From Clostridia bacterium (GTDB lineage: Bacteria; Bacillota; Clostridia; Christensenellales; Borkfalkiaceae): 5,862 bases of DNA. Numbering within the stretch: the stretch's first letter is position 1; every line of letters starts with the position of its first letter. Positions 5,831-5,862 of the stretch are shown one piece after another. The notes beneath the pieces are model-generated. The model ran no database searches. It was given only the letters and a program-made list of their open reading frames with translations, and was not told where the DNA came from. The translations under genes were made by a program, and so were the position numbers. The stretch covers positions 1 through 5,862 of the forward strand of contig JAFVSF010000257.1 of NCBI GenBank assembly GCA_017503885.1. The letters run 5' to 3'.

Positions 5831-5862
5831 ATGAGAAAGATCGTTCCCCCCCAATCGCGCCC
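5831..5862 (+). CDS. Start of an unidentified gene, truncated by the window's right edge
   Basis: Only ten codons are visible (MRKIVPPQSR), too few to name a family. The start is supported by AAGGAG at a 10-base spacing and by a candidate promoter upstream. The gene is divergent from the peptide-binding lipoprotein gene, so it could encode a regulator or another transport component, but nothing in the sequence shows this. A run of seven C (5846-5852) falls in codons 6-8, where a sequencing error or slippage would shift the frame. Confidence 0.5.
   Translation, partial: MRKIVPPQSR

Overview
The window holds two dissimilar parts that meet near position 5300. Positions 1 to about 5300 are AT-rich (three sample lines just left of the junction are 25-32% G+C), have Shine-Dalgarno sites and sigma-A-type promoters, and encode anaerobe-type enzymes. 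This points to a low-GC, strictly anaerobic Bacillota (Clostridia-like) chromosome. From about 5300 to the right end the sequence is clearly richer (about 51% G+C over 5341-5520) with different codon use, but it also looks like Clostridia, with strong GGAGG/AAGGAG ribosome binding sites and a Gram-positive-style lipoprotein.

Minus strand, 1-2152: an nfnA-nfnB operon with an 8-base overlap. It encodes the two subunits of the electron-bifurcating NADH-dependent reduced ferredoxin:NADP+ oxidoreductase. nfnA is complete. nfnB runs off the left edge with 424 residues present. The operon has a TTGACA-18-TATAAT promoter that matches consensus at all twelve positions.

Plus strand, 2256-5315: a divergent unit of topB (DNA topoisomerase III, complete, 693 aa) followed 6 bases later by an unrecognised 323-aa reading frame. 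The two promoters are back to back in a 103-base gap. A 17-base perfect dyad covers most of both -35 boxes. topB has no Shine-Dalgarno site, and its best promoter would start the transcript only 2-4 bases before the ATG, so its mRNA may be leaderless.

Right part: a minus-strand gene for a family 5 (peptide/oligopeptide) ABC-transporter binding lipoprotein starts at 5554. It is sensible for about 85 residues, then changes at about 5300 into the antisense of the left-hand unknown gene. The unknown gene in turn takes its stop codon from the antisense of the lipoprotein gene. Both genes are therefore cut at one point, which fits an assembly chimera or a real rearrangement junction. A 276-base divergent intergenic region with promoter-like elements and inverted repeats leads to a plus-strand gene that starts at 5831 and leaves the window after ten codons.

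I see no RNA gene, CRISPR array, insertion sequence or convincing terminator. No clear new system is visible. The items most worth checking are the 5300 junction, the shared nfn/topB promoter dyad with its possible leaderless topB, and the unknown topB partner.
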